Source: Glossina fuscipes (taxonomy: Eukaryota; Arthropoda; Insecta; Diptera; Glossinidae). From it: a stretch of DNA of 64,000 nt. The stretch is from assembly GCF_014805625.2 (NCBI RefSeq), contig NW_023998414.1, forward strand, positions 22,154,352-22,218,351, given 5' to 3'. Below are positions 28,243 to 38,378 of the stretch, piece by piece (position 1 is the stretch's first letter; each line of letters begins with the position of its first letter). The translations under genes were made by a program, and so were the position numbers. The notes under the pieces are model-generated. The model did not search any database, was not told where the DNA came from, and saw only the letters and a program-made list of their open reading frames with translations.

Positions 28243-30831
28243 GTAAGTAAAACGAATGAAAGAAAAAACAATTTATTAAAAATAAAAAAAAAAATAAAAA
28301 AAAGACACATACACACATATTGACATTGCTCCTTTACAATTATTTCTTTCTATTCATTGATTTCGTTTATAAAAAAATGAATTAAAGAAACATTTGATTT
28401 TCATTGTTTCGATCAATTTAGGAACTTTTCCAGCAATTGCAAACCAGTTCAGAGCCAGCCTTATGTCCCGAACCTCTGCGACGTGCTTTAGCCAGTGGCC
28501 CGCTAGCCGGTCGTCGCTTTCCATTGGGTTGCTTGGGTGACGCGGCCGAATGTTTTGAGCTATTACTACATCGCGTACATTCTCATATCTCGGCTGATGA
28601 TGTTGATGCCTGCGAATCGCAAGCTTGCATTGCTCATCGTCGCTTCGCAATGCGTGTCATTGAGCAGAGCGTATGCAAGTGTGGCGCCAATTCTGAACAG
28701 CTGCCGTTCACTCAGGTTAGTAGTAACAAATACAAACAAAAATTAAGAAATTCCTTAAAAATGGGTCTTATTTTTTATTATTTATTTATTTTTTTTTTTT
28801 TAAATCGAGAGTTATAGAAAATCAGACTTAGCACATGAAGCTGAGTTTTTTTGGTTTTTTTTTTTTATTTCTTATAAAATACCATTCTTTCGTTCACAGT
28901 TATTCATTAAAAAAAAATAATATAGATTCGAGTATTTATTGTGTTAATTGGCCAATAACTGTGGCGAACGGTGCCCTTCATTCATCGTTTCTTATCTGTT
29001 GATCTTGTCAAATTGAATGAATGAACTCTTAGCAGAAACGCTCTTTTTCTTATTACGAAATCATTGTCGAAGTATAAAACAAAAAATTACTTTACATGCG
29101 AATTTTGTCGACTTAAGAGTCGATTAGTCACCTTAAGCAAAAATAAAAATATCGCAAGGCTTTTCGTTAATTGAGGATGTGTCGGTTACTTATATAGCTG
29201 AGCAGTATTAACTTTGCATCAATTTGTGACAAATTATAGGCTGATATCAGATGTACAATATAACGAATCTTTATTTCAACGGACATTGATTTCAATTTTA
29301 TTATTTGTATATGTGAATTATGTTCCTTTTCAAATCTAATCGGAACGGCCAATACGATTATATCGTGACTTTTTTGACTTTTTACAATTTTCAGACAAAT
29401 ACTAATAACGAATAAGTAGACGAAATGACACATATCCCAAATTTCATTTATCGCATTAGATAGTCGCATGTACGAACCGACGTTCTTTATTGAAATTCTT
29501 TCGATCGCAATTTTTACAAATATTAAAATTCTAACGATAATACGGGAAATAAAGAGTAGAAGATGGCTAAACCAACAAAAAATATCCAAAAATATCCGAA
29601 ATTTATATACATATGTATATCATGGCTCCCGTGTATATGTCTCAGTACTACAAGCGATACGATGGAAGTCACATAAGCCCGCTTTCGATAATGGATATAG
29701 CAAGACAATTGAAATAATAGACCTTGTCTTCCACGTAACTTGCTTGATATTGAAAAATTGTTTAGATCTAATGTGTGAGAAAAAAACCAGTATATCAAGT
29801 ATGAAAAAAAAAAAATTAAATGAAATAAAAAACAGAAATGCCAGTGCACAGAACATGTGTTACGTTTCTATTGAAATACAAAAAAAAAAAAAAAATTAAC
29901 AAGAATCGTAACGTTAATGGTCTGTCGCTCACTTATTTGATTTACATACTTGCACTTTAAATTTAACGTGAATTCCTTAACGATTATTAGACACCCTCCG
30001 TCGTTAATGAATAACCAAAGAAATGCAATAAAAAAGAAAAAATGGAAAATAAGCTGAAATGAAGAGAAATATTGTTAGAATGTAAATCTAATGTAATAAA
30101 TGAATGATTTTCCATCCCATACTCCAATTCATATAAATGCTTCTCGAATTTACTTACGAGCAACCAATCATTGTATAAAAATAAAAATTTCGCACATATT
30201 CCGACATAAGAATGACGTACTCCCCAAAAGCATTCTTGAATAAGAAAAACACTTTTCACTGACACCACCATATTGACCGTATTCCTGCAGATCGAAATTT
30301 TCTACTTAAAATGAAAACAATCTTGCGGTATCCATTATATAGATAAAGGTAAGCGCAAAAGAAATTGATGTAAAAAATGGCCTCGATCGGCAATAAAGTC
30401 GAATTGAAAATCATTAATCCAAACTAAAAAGAGTTTTAAGCTATAGCTCAAATTCGAATGTAATCAGTTGGAGAACTGAATGTATTCAAATATAATTTGA
30501 TAGCCTTGAATAGAAAAATGTAAAGAAAATTGTAAAATAATGTGCACAAGCCAATGGTTATCCCATAGGAACGGGAATTAACAAATAATGCAATCAGCTT
30601 AGTATGCCATCGTGTGAAAAGTTCATTACATTTGCAAGCGAACAACTTTTTGAATGAAGGAGTTAATGTTGGCCATATTCACATATTCAGTGCATGCGAT
30701 TAAACTCTTATTCAAAGTGAATGTTCTCATATATTTAAGTGGGTGTATTTCAAGAACAAAAACAAAAAAAAAAAAAAAATTACTTTAATTAAGCTATATA
30801 TGTATGTATGCTTTGTTTTAACCTTTTTGAT

Positions 30832-30867
<36 letters not shown>

Positions 30868-33800
30868 ATATGATATAAAAAAAGTATGTCCAAAATCATC
30901 AAAATAATTCTCTGAATTGCTAAGAGTTCCTTCACTTTAAATAAGTCAATTTTCATCGAATAAGTTTTCTTTTTAGGAGAAAAAAGTGGGATGCATGGGA
31001 TGAATCGCGTTCGGCTTTAATGACAAAACTATTCTGATATTACACTAAATGGTTTTCAAGCCAATTAATTAATTTAGCATTTAATTTAGCTTAATAAAAG
31101 TATACTGAAGGTACTTGCTTTTATCCGAACAGTGTTTAAATCTAGCCATACTCTCTAGGTATCTATTATATCGTGATGATAAGATTTCTCAAATCTCATT
31201 ACATAGATTTTCCGCATATAATGATATTTAAGTTTTAAAACTAACGGCGGTATTTGTTACCATCCATTGACTTTGGATTCTGCAAAATTACCGAACGTTG
31301 AGGCGAGTACAGCAGCAAATAAGCTAAGCATTAAATCTATCTCAGATTTCTGAGCACTTAATGGTAATTGCTCGATGCTCTTCGATTACAAAAAAGTATA
31401 TAAATCGAAAGTTGTTATGCTAGTAACGTTCGTTTATCGTCATTTCTCAAGCCTAGCAGTAAGTCATTGCCCATCTTTATTTCCAAATATATCACTATCG
31501 ATTCCTGAATGAACTTTCAACTTTGCTTACATTTGTTCTCAGTTTTTTTTTTTTTTTCTTTTTTATTTTGTTTAAATTTTCCAAATTTTTTCGAACTTCC
31601 GCATAGATATGGTTTTATTTCTCTAATTCGATTTACATAACATTAACAATTATTAAGTTTACTTTCAATGTACATGTAATATTCGCGTAATAAATTTAAC
31701 GAAATGAGAACTTAACTCATTCAGTTTTATTAACAATAAGTAATTTATGCAAAAGTAATGAAAATAAACAAGTGAAAAGGTTATAGTGGGCCACGGCCCA
31801 CCATTAAACACCCTACACCATTTCGCTTAATACAATTATTCACATAACGACTTTTCAAAATACGGCCATTTATGGGAAACGATCGGAAAGGTGAACCGAA
31901 ACGATTCGAATTATTTTCCATAGCGTCTATTTATGGGCCAAAACATAACGAAGCACTGAATTTCAACAATATGTCTCCAAAATTTGGACTTGTAAGTAGA
32001 ACAGAAGAATACGGACAGATGGACAAACAAGCTTAGATCGATGCAGGAAATGATTTTGAATCGATCGAGCGGGCCCTTCTCAAGGCCTTCTACAAGTTGT
32101 AGAAATACCCTTGTACCATAAATCGTGTAGGGCATAAAAAAACCATTTACAACATTCAGATAAAAACATAGTAAGTAAGTAATATGTAATAAGAATACGA
32201 GAACGCACCACTTGACGTCATCTGAACGCCTATATCATACAAAATCAGAATCAAATCATATTAAGTTCTCGTATATTATAAAATAATAATAGCAACATTA
32301 TTTGATGAAGTAAGAAGAAAGAACACCAATTATTGTAGCAGAACCTACATTAAAGTGGTGATAATTGTAAAGCATTTGAAATGACAAAGCACGTGCTTAG
32401 AAAATAAGGAGAAAGAGAGCAATCAGCGATGTGCATATATAGATTCGAAACGTGGGTGCTAGACTTCCGTTGTCCAAGTCTTAGTAATTCTGCAATTAAT
32501 CTAATGGCTCTCCTTTATCAACTACGAATCTCTGTAACCATTTATAGTTAGCCATACACTTGCTTTGAATTATGATTCAACAAGTAATCCTACACATTAC
32601 GAGTTTGTGATTACATTAAATTAAACTGATTGATTACATGATTTCGGTATTTTCTCTCTACAGATGGTTCACTATGTTTCCGCCTCTGCACTAACTTCGC
32701 AGAATAATTTGGCTTTGCAAAATCATCAACAATTAACTTTTGGTCAATTATTGCGAACAGCCGGTAATATGGGAGATATTCGAGATTGTCCGGTAAGTAC
32801 ATACATAAAGATTTTTGGTTATTTACTTTCATTGCATCGAAAATATCTTCTTTTTTTTATAAATTTCTTTCTTGCAGAATTCGTGTGGTGCTAAAATCGG
32901 CATTTGCCGTGCTTTACTCAATCGTCCCGATGTCGTATCAATTGGCATCGTTTGGGACTCAGAACGGCCTGCTGCTGATCAAGTGCATGCTGTTTTGAAG
33001 GCTATTGGCACTTCGTTGCGCTTGTCCGATGTCTTTCATCAAGTTGCGGAACAACATTGGGCTCAAAATGTTCAACATGAACTTGTGGGCATTGTTTCAT
33101 ATTATGGCAAACACTATACCACATTTTTCTTTCATACCAAACTTAAAGTTTGGGTGTACTTCGACGATGCCAATGTGAAAGAAGTAAATATCATTAATCG
33201 ATTACATTTTCAAGGGAAATTAATTTTCTATGCTATATTTATAGGTCGGTCCGCATTGGGAAGGTGTTGTTGATAAATGCAGTCGCGGGCGTTATCAACC
33301 ATTATTATTGCTCTACGCTATACCACAGCCAAATGGGGGCCAAACGCAATCCGTTGCACAAATGTCATCGTCTCAATATTTGCAAGAAATCGCCAGCAAT
33401 TCACAGTCGACCGTTGTACGCCGAGCCATTACTCCCAGCCCTGAGAAGCCTCAATTGGGCAACACTAGACGTGCCATTACACCCACACCTCTCCGGATGC
33501 CCAACGATTATCAGAACCTTAGTGTTATTCAAGATAACATATTTCCCGCCTCTCCGAACTCGGTAAACAATCCCCAAATGAAACAAATAGGCACTGACGA
33601 AACTGATGCCTACATATGTCGAAAAACAGTGGAACATGTTCTAAGTGCTCAATATCAAAATTTAAACATCATACAGGATAAAATTTTTAGTGTTGAAGAT
33701 AAAGATATAACTAATGTTACAATGAATGGCTACCAACAGCGTAAAAACCTGGAAAATGTTTTAAATGCGCAGTTAGCTCGTAAACATCACCAGCATTTGC

Positions 33801-36800
33801 AGTTGCAACGATCTCATAGTGCTGAGTCGGGCCATATTTCAGGTTCATCAGCTTCTTCAACAACTTCATCAACAAATAGCTCATCACCACCTAGTGATGG
33901 CTTGACTATACCTGAACATTTGAATCAGCCACGACGCCGTGATTCCGGCAATTGGTCGGGTGACCGTAATTCGGCTAGTTCAGCATCCTCTACTACTTTG
34001 GATAATCCCTACTTATACATGGTTGGCAAACGTTCCGCATCCGCTGTCCCTCAAAGCCCAACACGGAATGGCTTACCATATGATCCAGGCTATGATTCTT
34101 TCTCTTTGAGCTCCACCGATTCCTATCCTCCTAAGCATCCCTTAAATCCCCAATTGGCTAAAATACCGGAAGCTGCACCTTCAGTTGTATTAACAGGAGA
34201 CTGTGAAAAATTATGCCAAGAAGCTGATCAACTCCTTGAAAAGTCTAGAATCCTTGAAGAATCTCACGATCTTGAGACGGCGTTGGTCTTATGTAATGCG
34301 GCAGCAGGAAGAGCTCGAGCTGCAATGGATGCTCCTTACAGTAATCCTCATACTATGACATTTGCTCGGATGAAACATAATACCTGTGTAATGCGAGCTC
34401 GCTCATTGCATCGACGTATTCTCATTGAAAAGGGAGCAGAAATGGATGCCACGCCTGAGATGAAACATATGCGTGAAGGCAGCAACAGCAGCGTTGTCAA
34501 ACATGTACGCCAGAATAGTAAAGATAAGACATTGGATAAATCATCGAATAATGCTGTAAGTTCCAGCATATGCAACAGCCACATTAACAACATCATTAAT
34601 AACAGTAACACAAGCAACAACAGCAATAATAATAAAAGTATAGAAATTTATGCGACCTTACCGAAAAAGAAGAGCCCCTTGAAGGCCTTGGCTACAGCGG
34701 CCGCTGAGGCCGATGTCATTGAACTAGAAACACCTTCAAAACCGGAACGTGAAAGTCGTTCTCTCTTCGGTCGCAATAGCGGTAAACAAGAGAAAGACAA
34801 GCGCAGTCGCAGTGAAGATCGTAATAAAATTAATCGTGAGTTTTCTTTAACCGAAACTCTTCTGGTCAATGCTAAGGACACTCTAAAAAAGCATAAAGAG
34901 GACAAAGAAGAGAAAAAGGAAAAAGAGGGAAAGAACGGTAAAAAACAGCACAAGATTAGACGAAAGTTGCTGATGGGTGGTTTGATAAGACGCAAAAACC
35001 GTTCAATGCCCGATCTTACGGAAACTGGAGATGAAACAAACAATGCGAATCAACAGAATTCGCCCCCTGCTCCCATTACAACATCAGTGGATGACAGTGT
35101 GGTAGGAATGCCTGGTAAGAACCCTCTTAGTGGTTATATTTCGGAAGGGCATTTCGATTATAAAGACAATCAAACAACAAATGGAGTTAACGCCAATCCT
35201 AACTTAGAGCGAAGTAAATTGATGCGCAAAAGTTTCCATGGCAGTGGTCGACAATTGACGGTAGTAACTAAGGTGGCTCCCCCACCACCACCCATGCGTA
35301 CTAGTTCTAGCTTAAATAATCAGCAGTTGCAACAATTAGCTTTGCAACAACAGCAAGACATTAACCTAATGCGGCATTACCACCACGAGGCCAATCTCTC
35401 CAACATATCGGCTATGAGCTCAAATACCTCCATCAGTGAAGACTCATGCCAGACTATTATAACTACTTGTGCACAAGTTCATTCGGAACAAAGCCCTCTA
35501 AAGGAGAATATGTTTCAGACAGCTGCGTCTCATTTTCAACAACAGCAAAAGCAATTCATAAATGACTCCAATTCGGTTGATGTTGTAGATGGGCATATAA
35601 GGCAAGATTCTCATGATTTCCCACCCCCACCTCCGCCTTTAGAATTACCGCCATACCCTAGCCCACCTCAATCGGTAAGTCATTCTAGGCAAGCGAGCGA
35701 AGATTTTCCACCACCGCCACCCGAAATTGACTTAGAGCCTCTCAATCAACAAATCAATCAGATACAAGCCTTAGAGGCGGCTAACAAGCAACAACAAAAA
35801 TCCATGGATAATATGGAAGGCACAACAAGTATTTTAGCTCAACTACAGCAGAGACAACATTTGATGAAAATGCGCAAAGAGCATTCGGCGACACCCACGG
35901 TTACGCAAGCGTCTAACACAGAGGTTTCATGGTTAAGAGAATTGCAAAATAAACAAATGCAACGTCAACAACAAGAACATCATCTTCAGCAGCAGCGTTT
36001 TGAATGCCAACAATCTCCAGGGCCTATAAGGACATTTGGTTCCCAAGAGTTGCTCAATAGTAAACTAACAGGTATACGCACGCCAATCAATGGTCTTTCA
36101 TCAAAATGTGACAACGACGAAGTAGATTGCTTGCCTCAAAGGCCGCCACCACCTACTTTGCAACAACGTCAAAATTTGGTTCACTCATCAAATGCGACAA
36201 TAAACGGAATTTTGCCTAAGCCTAAATACGACGTGACGCAAAACCAAATAGCTGAGGAAATCAGAGAAGTTGAAATGCTCAACAACATAATGCAGCAAAC
36301 TCTAAACAATTCCAGCAACAATAACGTAGCACCTACTACCGCCAACGGTAATACCGTTAACAAACGCATAAAAAAGAAAAGTGTTTCCTTTTGTGACCAA
36401 GTTATTCTAGTGGCCACTGCGGACAACGAAGAAGATGACGACTTCATACCGAACCCTATATTGGAGCGAGTTCTGCGCACAGCTCAGAATCCCAACGAGA
36501 AACTAACTTCGCAGATGATACAACAGCAGCAACAAAACATCATGCGACTACAAGCGGAAGCGCCACAACGTATGACAATACAACAACAGCAACAGCAGCA
36601 ACAGCAGCAACAGCAGCAACAACAGCAACAGCAGCAACAACATCAAATAGCAGCAATAATGCAACAGTCGCCTATGCTGGGTAACGACCGGCGAACACCC
36701 TTAACAGTACAACAAGATATGCAGCGATATGTACAATTGCAAAGACCACAGATAGAAGCCTTACGACAGCAACAGCAGCAGCAACATTTGCAAAAACCAA

Positions 36801-37780
36801 TAGTACAACAGCAGCTTCAAGCGGGTCAAGTTTATACACCTATACAAGATATTTACCGCCTACAGCAGCAACAACAAAGCCACCAGCAACAGCAACTAAC
36901 TGCAAGTGGTCAAATATCGTCAATGGGTGATTCTGCACAAATCAATCAACATCATTTGGCTCGCACGAGTATGAACGGTATCGCTAATGTTGCCACGACG
37001 CAACATTTGCAGATGCTAACAGCACATACGCAACAACAGCACCAACAACAACAACATAACTTTGCTATGCAACGAATGCAACAGCAACAGCAACAACAAC
37101 AACACCAGCAACAACAACAACCAAACCTTCATAGTACTAACTACTATCCGATTGTATCTAATCTAGATCATCATCAACCCGCTCCACAAACCATGCAATC
37201 CCACATACCTTCACCGTATCAAAGAGTCCCGTTGCCACATGGTTATTCTAATAACGGCGATGGTTGCTACTCGCAGAGGCCATCAACGCAACCCATCAAC
37301 AATCCAAACATTGGCTCACCTTATATGCCCCTACCCGCCTACCCTCAGCAGCATAGCAAACCGAAAAAGGTTAGCTTTGAACCAGGTACAAAAGGAGAAT
37401 CAAAGGAAACGCCTACGACGACACTACCACCCAAACCACTGTTACATATGCAACATGGTCTCCCATTGCCTGCACAACTTCAACAGCAGCAACACCAACA
37501 ACAACACCAACAACAACAGCAACAGGCACCACCACCCCTTCCTTTACCACCAGCACAGGTAACCCCTATTTCAGCCGGTACCCTCAATAACACCGATGGT
37601 CAAAGTAACGGTCCAGTGAATGTGACACCGATCCCTACACGAATTTACAATAACGCCATCGTAAAGGCATCTGCTAAAGCTGCAGAATGTGGTTTGTGTC
37701 GCAAAAGGCACATTATTGCACCCGCCGTTTATTGCAATAATTGTGAATACTATTTAAAAATGTTAAATAGCAGACGATGA
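27409..37780 (+). CDS. ec: echinus, USP53/USP54-type ubiquitin-specific-protease-like protein (whole gene, five coding exons)
   Basis: Joined exons 27409-28242, 28422-28715, 32664-32792, 32878-33183 and 33245-37780 are all phase 0 with GT-AG introns and give 2032 residues. Residues 279 to about 540 form the C-terminal part of a USP fold: [37 protein letters not shown], the histidine box [11 protein letters not shown] (His498), FDDANVKE (Asp515/516) and YQPLLLLYA. These match vertebrate USP53/54 and Drosophila Echinus closely. Residues about 840-918 form a helical MIT-like segment also found in USP53/54. The rest is low-complexity Gln/Asn/Pro-rich tail ending in CxxC-x11-CxxC (2003-2021). In Drosophila the gene is needed for pruning of interommatidial cells in the eye (established knowledge). 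The cysteine box normally upstream of ELFQQLQ is not in this transcript model, so this form would lack the nucleophile; another first exon may lie outside the window. The Drosophila protein is, from memory, somewhat shorter; expanded Gln tracts may explain the difference. Confidence 0.93.
28243..28421 (+). other. ec: ec intron 1
   Basis: A 179-base, A-rich GT-AG intron. I looked in it for an exon encoding the USP cysteine box and found none. Confidence 0.8.
28422..28715 (+). CDS. ec: ec exon 2: USP domain, central part
   Basis: The acceptor CAATTTAG and donor CAG/GTTAGT bracket 98 codons. The segment runs from [13 protein letters not shown] to SEQLPFTQ and includes [23 protein letters not shown] without interruption, one of the most conserved parts of USP53/54. 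The CKCG near its end aligns with the first zinc-finger half of the USP family, here with CxC spacing. Confidence 0.92.
28716..32663 (+). other. ec: ec intron 2
   Basis: A 3.9 kb AT-rich intron. It holds a 33-T homopolymer (30834-30866), a family B repeat (about 31780-32140) and open frames at 29167-29589 (-) and 29468-29899 (+) that overlap each other and resemble nothing I recognise. There is no other gene signal. Confidence 0.75.
31780..32140 (+). repeat. family B dispersed repeat in ec intron 2
   Basis: Starts with the hairpin GTGGGCCACGGCCCAC (31786-31801), then TTAAACACCCTACACCATTT, and ends AATCGTGTAGGGCATAAAA. About 0.36 kb, on the same strand as ec. Confidence 0.7.
32664..32792 (+). 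CDS. ec: ec exon 3: USP domain
   Basis: Forty-three codons lie between the acceptor TCTCTCTACAG and the donor CCG/GTAAGT. The peptide starts [10 protein letters not shown] and ends [10 protein letters not shown], continuing the USP53/54 alignment without a gap from exon 2. The final Cys starts the second zinc-finger half, completed in exon 4. Confidence 0.92.
32878..33183 (+). CDS. ec: ec exon 4: USP domain with histidine box
   Basis: It contains 102 codons between the acceptor CTTTCTTGCAG and the donor GAA/GTAAAT. It starts NSCGAKIG and includes [31 protein letters not shown] (catalytic-type His498) and [10 protein letters not shown]. The His and Asp positions of the USP catalytic triad are therefore retained. 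Confidence 0.93.
33245..37780 (+). CDS. ec: ec exon 5: end of USP fold and long Gln/Pro-rich tail
   Basis: A single open exon of 1511 codons plus TGA. It begins [12 protein letters not shown] and YQPLLLLYA, which closes the USP domain. It then carries YQNLxIIQDxIF repeats (33509-33771), a helical MIT-like segment (34199-34435), a Lys/Glu-rich charged region (34750-35000) followed by RSMPDLTE, proline clusters (35277-35730), KKKSVSF (36371-36391), a 20-Gln run (36581-36640), KPKKVSF (around 37361-37378) and a C-terminal four-Cys motif (37688-37747). The opening part of this reading frame overlaps the splice acceptor TTATAG at 33244. No internal intron is needed to keep the frame open. Confidence 0.9.
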   Translation, partial: VGPHWEGVVDKCSRGRYQPLLLLYAIPQPNGGQTQSVAQMSSSQYLQEIASNSQSTVVRRAITPSPEKPQLGNTRRAITPTPLRMPNDYQNLSVIQDNIFPASPNSVNNPQMKQIGTDETDAYICRKTVEHVLSAQYQNLNIIQDKIFSVEDKDITNVTMNGYQQRKNLENVLNAQLARKHHQHLQLQRSHSAESGHISGSSASSTTSSTNSSSPPSDGLTIPEHLNQPRRRDSGNWSGDRNSASSASSTTLDNPYLYMVGKRSASAVPQSPTRNGLPYDPGYDSFSLSSTDSYPPKHPLNPQLAKIPEAAPSVVLTGDCEKLCQEADQLLEKSRILEESHDLETALVLCNAAAGRARAAMDAPYSNPHTMTFARMKHNTCVMRARSLHRRILIEKGAEMDATPEMKHMREGSNSSVVKHVRQNSKDKTLDKSSNNAVSSSICNSHINNIINNSNTSNNSNNNKSIEIYATLPKKKSPLKALATAAAEADVIELETPSKPERESRSLFGRNSGKQEKDKRSRSEDRNKINREFSLTETLLVNAKDTLKKHKEDKEEKKEKEGKNGKKQHKIRRKLLMGGLIRRKNRSMPDLTETGDETNNANQQNSPPAPITTSVDDSVVGMPGKNPLSGYISEGHFDYKDNQTTNGVNANPNLERSKLMRKSFHGSGRQLTVVTKVAPPPPPMRTSSSLNNQQLQQLALQQQQDINLMRHYHHEANLSNISAMSSNTSISEDSCQTIITTCAQVHSEQSPLKENMFQTAASHFQQQQKQFINDSNSVDVVDGHIRQDSHDFPPPPPPLELPPYPSPPQSVSHSRQASEDFPPPPPEIDLEPLNQQINQIQALEAANKQQQKSMDNMEGTTSILAQLQQRQHLMKMRKEHSATPTVTQASNTEVSWLRELQNKQMQRQQQEHHLQQQRFECQQSPGPIRTFGSQELLNSKLTGIRTPINGLSSKCDNDEVDCLPQRPPPPTLQQRQNLVHSSNATINGILPKPKYDVTQNQIAEEIREVEMLNNIMQQTLNNSSNNNVAPTTANGNTVNKRIKKKSVSFCDQVILVATADNEEDDDFIPNPILERVLRTAQNPNEKLTSQMIQQQQQNIMRLQAEAPQRMTIQQQQQQQQQQQQQQQQQQQQHQIAAIMQQSPMLGNDRRTPLTVQQDMQRYVQLQRPQIEALRQQQQQQHLQKPIVQQQLQAGQVYTPIQDIYRLQQQQQSHQQQQLTASGQISSMGDSAQINQHHLARTSMNGIANVATTQHLQMLTAHTQQQHQQQQHNFAMQRMQQQQQQQQHQQQQQPNLHSTNYYPIVSNLDHHQPAPQTMQSHIPSPYQRVPLPHGYSNNGDGCYSQRPSTQPINNPNIGSPYMPLPAYPQQHSKPKKVSFEPGTKGESKETPTTTLPPKPLLHMQHGLPLPAQLQQQQHQQQHQQQQQQAPPPLPLPPAQVTPISAGTLNNTDGQSNGPVNVTPIPTRIYNNAIVKASAKAAECGLCRKRHIIAPAVYCNNCEYYLKMLNSRR

Positions 37781-38278
37781 AAATGAAGAGGACGGACACG
37801 AAGAAAGAACAAGGAAACAGAAAATACAATTCAAGCATTTCTTTTTATATTTACATTTGTATTAATCTTAGTACGTTAGTCGTAGCAAAAGGAATCTCAT
37901 GTGATGCTAGTATCATCCCGTATATGTACATAACTACGGATGAACATCGCCTATGATGTACTTATGCATATACATCTGAAAGAGGTAAGTATAAGAAATT
38001 TTTAAAGCAGAAGAGCTAACTTCAAGACATTTCTTTAAGATATAATAAGTTATACGTTTTATATACACATTTTTTTAATGCTGATCTATTTATTAAAGCC
38101 TGCGATGCATGTTGCCGATCTTTTGAAAATCTTTCTGCCTTTAAAATTTTTCATGCATATATTTAATATTAATTTTAGATTACAAACGTTATCCTACAAT
38201 GTTTTTATTGCGTTAAAAAAAAAAAAAAACTTTTCCATACAAAAGATGCTTACAATTTATTTTTATTATAATCATTAT
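37781..38278 (+). other. ec: probable ec 3' untranslated region
   Basis: AT-rich sequence directly after the ec stop. An ATTAAA occurs near 38091, and AATAAA-like signals follow the gap near 38522. The actual cleavage site cannot be fixed because the assembly gap interrupts the region. Confidence 0.4.
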
Positions 38279-38378
38279 NNNNNNNNNNNNNNNNNNNNNN
38301 NNNNNNNNNNNNNNNNNNNNNNNNNNNNNNNNNNNNNNNNNNNNNNNNNNNNNNNNNNNNNNNNNNNNNNNNNNNNNN
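38279..38378. other. assembly gap (100 N)
   Basis: Exactly 100 N, a conventional placeholder for a gap of unknown length. It lies within AT-rich sequence about 500 bases downstream of the ec stop. Confidence 0.98.

Noticed and set aside
29167..29899. Overlapping 140- and 143-codon frames on opposite strands in ec intron 2
   Set aside because: Composition follows the AT-rich background, no family resemblance, no splice or start context that stands out.
35670..35690. GTAAGT ... CTAG inside ec exon 5 looking like a tiny intron
   Set aside because: The distance between the sites is only about 15 bases and the frame is open through it with conserved Ser/Arg context.
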